Shown here one piece after another: positions 14,399 to 17,194 of a stretch of DNA of 17,194 nt. The notes beneath the pieces are model-generated. The model ran no database searches, was not told the origin of the DNA, and saw only the letters and a program-made list of their open reading frames with translations. Position 1 is the stretch's first letter; each line of letters begins with the position of its first letter. The stretch comes from an uncultured Oscillospiraceae bacterium (GTDB lineage: Bacteria > Bacillota > Clostridia > Oscillospirales > Oscillospiraceae): assembly GCA_934590505.1 (NCBI GenBank), contig CAKTPC010000035.1, positions 1-17,194 on the forward strand, in the 5' to 3' direction. The translations under genes and the position numbers were made by a program.

Positions 14399-14607
14399 CC
14401 CTGGACCACTTCAAAGCTCATCCCCTGAAAATCGACCTTGTCTCCGGGATGCAGCTTTTTCCCGCGCTGGGTGCAAACCTCGCCGTTTACAAACACAAGT
14501 CCCTCGTTGATGACGAACTTTGCCTCGCCCCCGGTGCCGACTGCCGCCGCGAATTTAAGCAGCGAATCCAGCTTTATAAATTCCGTATCTATAGCTATTT
14601 TTTCCAT
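14395..14607 (-). CDS. S4-domain RNA-binding protein, YaaA/RlbA type
   Basis: 70-aa protein made of little more than an S4 RNA-binding fold: FIKLDSLLKFAAAVGTGGEA then FVINEGLVFVNGEVCTQRGK and KLHPGDKVDFQG. In Bacillus subtilis the gene at this locus, between dnaN and recF, is yaaA (rlbA), whose product is linked to ribosomes. The ATG at 14607 has only a weak GGAA upstream. It is separated from dnaN by 103 nt with a probable terminator, so it may have its own promoter, but no convincing one is visible. Function is inferred from domain and synteny. Confidence 0.93.
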   Translation of the reverse strand: MEKIAIDTEFIKLDSLLKFAAAVGTGGEAKFVINEGLVFVNGEVCTQRGKKLHPGDKVDFQGMSFEVVQG

Positions 14608-14663
14608 TTTTTGCTTTTTCCAATCTTACAGCGTAAGTTCATTACTGCTTTCCTGCACCCAGT

Positions 14664-14706
14664 TAACTCAAAAGGAAGAAGGATATTGCATAGTGCAAGC
14701 TTCTTC
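14664..14706 (-). terminator. Probable intrinsic terminator after dnaN
   Basis: On the minus strand GAAGAAG (14706-14700) pairs with CTTCTTC (14681-14675), with an inner TTGCA/TGCAA helix, followed by the pyrimidine tract CTTTTG. It starts 4 nt after the dnaN stop. The T-run is short, so partial termination is as likely as a full stop. Confidence 0.55.
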
Positions 14707-14710
14707 TGAC

Positions 14711-15817
14711 TTACGCGTGCAGTCTTACCGGCAGCACCATATAGGTGAAGTTCTCCGTCCCGTCTGCCGCCTTGATGACACAGGGCGAGGACGCCGTATT
14801 CACGCATACGAAAAGCTCATCCTTGCCCGCTGCCTTCAGCGCATCCTTGAGGTATCTGTCGTTAAAGCCGACCATAAGCCCTTCGCCGTTTCCGTCGCAG
14901 GTGCATACGTCGTCCGCGCGGCCTATCGGAGTTACGCACACGCAGTCGATGCTGCCGTCGTTGAAGGTGATCCTCACAGGGCTCGTGTTCTTCTCGCTGA
15001 CGATCAGTGACACACGGTCGATGACCGACATAAGCTCACCTCTGTCTACCTTGAGCTCGTACTTGAAGCTATCCGGTATCGAGCGGCGATAATTGAGGAA
15101 CTCGCCTTCGAGCCTTCTTGATACGACTACCGTGTCGCCTATTGCGAAGGATATGTGCTTTTCGCCGACAGAGATAGAGACCGTAGCATCCTCGTCCGTG
15201 CAGATTTTCTCAACGTCTGAGAGCGTCGAGCCGGGGACTACGAAGCTGCAATTTTCAAGCTTGGAGCTTTCCAATTTCTCCGTCCGCTTTGCGAGTCTGT
15301 AGCCGTCGACCGAGACAAGGGTCAGCTCATCTCCCTCAATCTCAAACAGCGTGCCGGTGTATATCGGTCTTATATCATCGGTCGATACTGCAAATATCGT
15401 CTGGTTTATCATGCTCTTGAGGATGTTCTGCGGGAGGGTAATATTATTTACTGCGTCGAACTTCGGCATTTCGGGGTAATCGTCCGGGCTTATGCCGATG
15501 ATGTTGTATTCGCTCTTTCCGCACTTGATGTTGACGTTGTCCTTTTCGTCTACCGTGACGGAAACTATCCCGTCCGGCATGCGGCGTATCATTTCTCCGA
15601 AGAGCCGTGCCCCGACGACTATCGAGCCGCGCTCGGCAACGTCCGCTTCAATGCCCGTGTATATCCCTTTCTTCAGGTCGTAGCCCGTTATCGTTATTCT
15701 GTCGTCCGCCTTTATCAGCAGTCCTTCCAGAGCTGGTATGGGGCTCTTGCCTGCGGTCGCTCTCGATGCTATCGTGCACGCGGATTGAAGCAGATATTTC
15801 TCGCATGTGAATTTCAT
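14711..15817 (-). CDS. dnaN: DNA polymerase III beta subunit (sliding clamp)
   Basis: 368-aa processivity clamp, a ring-shaped dimer that tethers the replicative polymerase and serves as a docking site for repair proteins. MKFTCEKYLLQSA opens domain 1. Family landmarks include IPALEGLLIKA, ITGYDLKKGI, LVSVDGYRLAKR, a conserved stretch in domain 2, and the C-terminal YMVLPVRLHA, which matches the usual clamp ending M-P-M/V-R. The length is typical. ATG 15817 has a near-perfect AAGGAGG site 7 nt before it; an in-frame ATG at 15835 lacks one. dnaA lies 256 nt upstream across the presumed origin. Confidence 0.98.
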   Translation of the reverse strand: MKFTCEKYLLQSACTIASRATAGKSPIPALEGLLIKADDRITITGYDLKKGIYTGIEADVAERGSIVVGARLFGEMIRRMPDGIVSVTVDEKDNVNIKCGKSEYNIIGISPDDYPEMPKFDAVNNITLPQNILKSMINQTIFAVSTDDIRPIYTGTLFEIEGDELTLVSVDGYRLAKRTEKLESSKLENCSFVVPGSTLSDVEKICTDEDATVSISVGEKHISFAIGDTVVVSRRLEGEFLNYRRSIPDSFKYELKVDRGELMSVIDRVSLIVSEKNTSPVRITFNDGSIDCVCVTPIGRADDVCTCDGNGEGLMVGFNDRYLKDALKAAGKDELFVCVNTASSPCVIKAADGTENFTYMVLPVRLHA

Positions 15818-16073
15818 TTCGGCTCCTCCTTGCAAATGAAAACAAATTCCTCTTTTTTATCAATAAATAAATCTATTCTTTAAGTAGCTTTAGTAGTAGG
15901 CGCTGTGGATTGTGGAAAACACACTTCAAGCATTGATTTCAGGGCATTTTCCTTGTGCCGATTTTTGTGGAAACTTTTCTCTCTTTTAACACATCTTCTC
16001 CACACAAATTTTCCCCACATTCTTCTATCAACTTTTCAACACCGATTTTACGAAAACTCCCGCTCATATGGTA
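15818..16073. other. Chromosomal replication origin (oriC), dnaA-dnaN spacer
   Basis: The 256-nt spacer contains DnaA-box-like 9-mers relative to TTATCCACA: TGTGGATTG (15904-15912), TGTGGAAAA (15911-15919, 8/9), TGTGGAAAC (15966-15974), TTCTCCACA (15996-16004, 8/9), TTCCCCACA (16011-16019) and TTTTCAACA (16033-16041). None is a perfect consensus. The order from dnaA to dnaN is boxes, GCGC, TAG repeats, AT-rich tract, dnaN, the same as in Bacillus subtilis. A second cluster upstream of dnaA would lie outside the window. Confidence 0.85.
15841..15900. other. DnaA-trio repeats and DNA unwinding element
   Basis: TAGTAGTAG (15891-15899) directly abuts GCGC (15900-15903) and the paired boxes at 15904-15919. 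Read 3' to 5' from the GC spacer the triplets are GAT, GAT, GAT, TTC, GAT, GAA, matching the DnaA-trio described for bacterial origins. The following 15841-15883 is 36 A/T of 43 bases, the likely first melted segment. Confidence 0.75.
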
Positions 16074-17194
16074 TTACACTGAGTTGATATTCGAGGTGAT
16101 ATCTCTGACCGTTCCTGCCATAGACGGGTCGTTTTTCAGCAGCTGTTCGACCTTCCTTATGGAGCTCAGGACCGTGGCGTGGTTCCTGTCCTCATAGTGC
16201 GTACCGATATCCTTGAGCGAAAGCCCGGTCAGCGAGCGCATCAGGTACATCGAAACCTGCCTTGCCATGGTCATGTTCTTCGAGCGGTTCTGGCCGCGCA
16301 GATCATCCTCCTTGAGGGAGTAATATCTCGCCGTTTCGCGTATGATGATGTCCGGTGTCGGGGTGTAGGTGCCTATCCTTATAACGTCCTTTATCGCGCG
16401 TTTGACGGAGTCTATCGTTATAACGTCGTCTAGTATCTCCTTATATGCCGTCAGGCGCTTTATGACGCCCTCAAGCTGCCTTATGTTGGAGGTTATATTT
16501 GTCGCGATATATTCAACGGCGTCGTCCGAGAGAATGAGACCGAGCTGAGCCGCCTTGTTGCGGGTGATCGCCATTCTCGTCTCAAGGTCGGGCGGCTGGA
16601 TATCCGCCATCAGCCCCCATTCAAAGCGGGTGCGCAGACGGTCGTCAAGCTGCGCCATCTCCATCGGCGGCCGGTCGGAGGTGATGACTATCTGGTTTCC
16701 TGCTTCATAGATGTTGTTGAAGGTGTGGAAAAATTCCTCCTGCGTTCCCTGCTTGCCTGCGATGAACTGGATATCGTCCACCAGAAACAGGCTCACGTTT
16801 CTGTACTTTGTTCGGAACTCCTCAGCCTTGTTCTCTCTCAGGGACTTTACCATCTGGTTCGTGAACTCGTCGCCTTTAATATAGGCGATGGACTTTTCCG
16901 GCGACCTTGAGTGTATCTCCTGACCGATCGCAAGCAGCAGATGTGTCTTGCCGAGACCGGAGTTGCCGTAGATGAAGAGCGGGTTATATGCCTTGCCCGG
17001 ATTTTCCGCGACGGCTATTGCAGCGGCGTGGGCAAACTTATTGGAGCTGCCGACGATGAAATTATCAAAGGTGTAGCCGTCCATTTCGGGCAGAGAATTT
17101 TCGGACTTCTTCTTAAGCTCAAAGTCGTTCACCTCATCCCCCGCGAGCACGAGCAGGTCAAAGTCGCACGCGAAGATATCGGACAGCACTGCCT
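16074..17194 (-). CDS. dnaA: Chromosomal replication initiator DnaA, N-terminus beyond window
   Basis: AAA+ initiator that binds DnaA boxes and opens the origin. 372 complete codons lie in the window and the frame runs off the right edge; the family length is about 450, so the DnaB/SirA-contact domain I and part of the linker are missing. The core starts near YTFDNFIVGSSNKFAHAAA. It shows Walker A GNSGLGKTHLL, Walker B LFLVDDIQFIAGK, the ISM/arginine region around DDRLRTRFEWGL and sensor 2 SNIRQLEGVIKRL. The DNA-binding domain IV ends with the signature DRNHATVLSSIRKVEQLL, which reads the boxes. The stop is TAA at 16076-16074. Only the far upstream part of the spacer and promoter is missing. 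Confidence 0.98.
   Translation of the reverse strand, partial: AVLSDIFACDFDLLVLAGDEVNDFELKKKSENSLPEMDGYTFDNFIVGSSNKFAHAAAIAVAENPGKAYNPLFIYGNSGLGKTHLLLAIGQEIHSRSPEKSIAYIKGDEFTNQMVKSLRENKAEEFRTKYRNVSLFLVDDIQFIAGKQGTQEEFFHTFNNIYEAGNQIVITSDRPPMEMAQLDDRLRTRFEWGLMADIQPPDLETRMAITRNKAAQLGLILSDDAVEYIATNITSNIRQLEGVIKRLTAYKEILDDVITIDSVKRAIKDVIRIGTYTPTPDIIIRETARYYSLKEDDLRGQNRSKNMTMARQVSMYLMRSLTGLSLKDIGTHYEDRNHATVLSSIRKVEQLLKNDPSMAGTVRDITSNINSV

Overview
The window is the leftward arm of a bacterial chromosomal replication origin. The gene order is dnaA, dnaN, S4-domain gene, recF, remB, gyrB, gyrA, all read on the minus strand from the right edge. This order, the RemB-type (DUF370) gene between recF and gyrB, the Gram-positive GyrA/GyrB sequences and the strong AGGAGG-like ribosome sites point to the Firmicutes. 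GC-rich coding, RNase HI after the gyrase genes and an ArsR/MATE pair suggest a class Clostridia organism, perhaps of the Oscillospiraceae/Ruminococcaceae type. That finer placement is inference. No tRNA, rRNA, CRISPR array, transposase or phage gene was seen.

Layout from right to left, the direction of transcription and of the replication fork: dnaA (N-terminus cut by the window edge); the dnaA-dnaN spacer, which looks like the origin itself (degenerate DnaA boxes, a GC spacer, TAG/GAT trinucleotide repeats, then a stretch of about 16% GC); dnaN; a probable terminator; then a tightly packed run of S4 protein, recF, remB, gyrB, gyrA, a 134-aa membrane protein, rnhA, an ABC exporter and a GNAT acetyltransferase. 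Many neighbours overlap by 1-14 nt, so translational coupling is likely. An intrinsic terminator closes the run at about 5220-5258.

The accessory part lies at about 4.2-5.2 kb. A 459-bp non-coding element (about 4726-5184) consists of two diverged arms in inverted orientation. Each arm carries the same series of hairpins, with stem sequences changed but pairing kept, and a third copy of the end motif sits in the middle. Beside it is an AT-rich divergent pair: a 58-aa ribbon-helix-helix regulator (minus, too short to stand out) and a 49-aa protein of unknown function, the only plus-strand gene. TGTACA-type sites lie in their shared control region.

Further left an ArsR-family repressor gene overlaps a MATE efflux gene under one strong promoter with three TTGCTTA repeats, a plausible self-regulated export operon. 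Last is mfd (transcription-repair coupling factor), 792 codons of which lie in the window before it leaves at the left edge. Its apparent promoter is so close to the ATG that the mRNA would be leaderless.
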